Positions 22,684 through 23,727 of a stretch of DNA of 23,727 bases are shown in pieces. The translations under genes were made by a program, and so were the position numbers. Each line of letters opens with the position of its first letter. Position 1 is the first letter of the stretch. The notes under the pieces are model-generated. The model ran no database searches and was not told the DNA's origin. It worked only from the letters and a program-made list of their open reading frames with translations. This DNA is from Brevundimonas vancanneytii (GTDB taxonomy: Bacteria; Pseudomonadota; Alphaproteobacteria; Caulobacterales; Caulobacteraceae), in assembly GCA_945874855.1 (NCBI GenBank), contig CAMCIP010000003.1, positions 1 through 23,727 of the forward strand. The letters run 5' to 3'.

Positions 22684-23103
22684 ATGGGCGCGACGACGCA
22701 GAAGCGATCGGGACAAGAGGTGACGGGTGCGGTGACCGCCGCCGCCCTGGCCCTGACCTGCGCCATGCTGATCGGGGCGTCGCCCGCCGAGGCCCAGTCC
22801 ACCAGCCGCCCCCTGGTCAGCGCCAATGAAGCCGCCCGCGCGGCCCAGATCACGCCGTCGCGACGGGCCCTGCGCGTCGATCGGTCGGGTCGTTGGAGCG
22901 TCGACTTCTCACTGACGCCGTCGGTATCCAATCCTGAACAGGTCGGCGACGTCGGGGCCGGCGCCTTCTATCGCGTCAGCCCGCGCCTGCGCGTGGGCGC
23001 CTCGGCCGGTCTGGTCGAGGGCCCGGTTGATCCGGCCCGTCCCGCCCAGCAGGGACGCAACGCCCAGCCGCGCGTGCGTCTGGAATCGACCTTCCGCTTC
23101 TGA
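22684..23103 (+). CDS. ntrZ: Small secreted protein, NtrZ-like
   Basis: The 139-residue product has a signal peptide (hydrophobic TGAVTAAALALTCAMLIGA, cut after AEA in SPAEAQ), then a small domain with RRALRVDRSGRWSVDFSLTPS, GAGAFYRVSPRLRVGAS and a terminal RVRLESTFRF. The alternating beta pattern and final Phe resemble a small outer-membrane or periplasmic beta protein. Its place beside DUF3576-leuS matches where I recall ntrZ, encoding a periplasmic modulator of the NtrY kinase, in Caulobacter. The name therefore rests mainly on synteny. ATG 22666 (six codons earlier) is an alternative start. It converges on the ThiE-like gene with a four-base gap. Confidence 0.7.
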   Translation: MGATTQKRSGQEVTGAVTAAALALTCAMLIGASPAEAQSTSRPLVSANEAARAAQITPSRRALRVDRSGRWSVDFSLTPSVSNPEQVGDVGAGAFYRVSPRLRVGASAGLVEGPVDPARPAQQGRNAQPRVRLESTFRF

Positions 23104-23107
23104 GCCG

Positions 23108-23727
23108 TCAGGGCCCGAAGGCGTCGAACACCGCCCCCACCGCCGCGATGCCGCACGCCCCGCAGCCGGCAAGCCGATTCGCTGATCGTGCATCCACGCC
23201 CCCCAGCGCATAGGTCGGGCGACCGAGGCGGGGGATCGCCTGCTCCAGACCGGCGACGTCCAGCCGCGGCCGCGCCGCCGAACCCTCACCCGCCGCGAAC
23301 ACCGGCGACGCCAGGACGGCGTCCAGCGGGACCAGGCCGTCGGGCAGAGCGGGGGGGTGCACTGCGCCCGTGATCAGCCAGTCCGGCGCGCGGTGCCGCA
23401 GGGCGGGGGCCAGATGCAGGGCCCTCTCCGGCAGATGCACCCCGTCCGCCCCGACCGCTTCGGCCAGGTCGGCGTCCAGCGCGATCAGCAGCTGCACGCC
23501 CGCGGCCGAGGTGGCCTCGCGCAGGCGAAATGCCGTCTCACGCGCCTCCGGCCGGCCGAAGCCGCGATGCACCACGCCCGCCCCGGCGGGCAGGCGCGCG
23601 GCGACCGTCCACGGTCGGGGGGTCCGCTCCGGATCGGTCAGGAACAGCAGGGGCGGCAGGTGCGCGACCGCGGCATCGACCCGGGCCGCTGCGCGGTTTA
23701 GCAAGACCGCCAGCCGCCACAGGGTTT
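23108..23727 (-). CDS. ThiE/TenI-like protein, 5' end beyond window
   Basis: ThiE joins the thiazole and pyrimidine halves of thiamine, and TenI is a related thiazole tautomerase. The visible 206 residues form a TIM-barrel with LLFLTDPERTP, VGADGVHLPERAL and the phosphate-binding ALGGVDARSANRL...GIAAVGAVFDAF. The ThiE Asn-Asp-Arg strand motif (NDRxDLA) reads ALDADLA here, so key active-site residues differ, and I leave the gene symbol blank. The frame is open to the window edge (TLWRLAVLLNRAA), so TTG 23704 is probably not the true start. Confidence 0.8.
   Translation of the reverse strand, partial: TLWRLAVLLNRAAARVDAAVAHLPPLLFLTDPERTPRPWTVAARLPAGAGVVHRGFGRPEARETAFRLREATSAAGVQLLIALDADLAEAVGADGVHLPERALHLAPALRHRAPDWLITGAVHPPALPDGLVPLDAVLASPVFAAGEGSAARPRLDVAGLEQAIPRLGRPTYALGGVDARSANRLAGCGACGIAAVGAVFDAFGP

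Overview
This is a chromosomal segment of a GC-rich alphaproteobacterium of the order Caulobacterales, most likely Brevundimonas or a close relative. It carries the replication origin and the centromere. The evidence is the gene order (PPSR-maf-aroE-coaE-dnaQ leftward, origin, hemE-hemH-hemJ, rho, mnmE-mnmG-rsmG-parA-parB rightward), two perfect CtrA-type TTAA-N7-TTAA boxes, GANTC (CcrM) sites in the gap next to hemE, and Caulobacter-type parS palindromes. The genus is inferred from protein style and base composition. The order is much safer.

Layout, left to right. Positions 1-242: 3' end of a HerA/DUF853-like ATPase gene. 273-1978: mltA and timA, leftward and overlapping. 2180-2692: secB, rightward. 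2697-6262: a tight leftward operon PPSR-maf-aroE-coaE-dnaQ. 6263-6747: a 485-base gene-free origin region. 6748-9304: heme operon hemE-hemH-hemJ. 9524-10936: rho, behind a C-rich, G-poor leader. 11051-11284: a small conserved gene of unknown function. 11310-16857: mnmE, mnmG, rsmG, parA, parB. 16859-17681: a methyltransferase gene and a 59-codon Lys/Ala-rich gene. 17696-22378: leftward DUF3576 lipoprotein-leuS-lptE-holA. 22684-23103: a secreted protein resembling NtrZ, rightward. 23108-23727: a ThiE/TenI-like gene, leftward and cut by the window edge.

How it works together. Genes next to the origin are transcribed away from it on both sides, co-directionally with the forks. CtrA boxes and GANTC sites in the gap suggest Caulobacter-style cell-cycle control of initiation. 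Three parS sites (10982, 12619, 15302) lie 4.5-9 kb from the origin, flanking or inside the genes up to parA, so ParB loads next to the newly fired origin and ParA moves it. MnmE and MnmG modify the tRNA wobble uridine together. HemE, HemJ and HemH cover the late heme pathway. DnaQ, HolA, Rho and LeuS are core information-processing genes, and SecB, MltA, TimA and LptE serve the envelope. Eight gene pairs overlap by exactly four bases (ATGA or GTGA).

No insertion sequence, prophage, CRISPR array, tRNA or rRNA gene was seen. I found no wholly new multi-gene system. The points most worth checking are in the origin and its flanks, the parS inside parA, the ferrochelatase cysteine pattern, the rho leader, and the small or accessory genes attached to the par operon.
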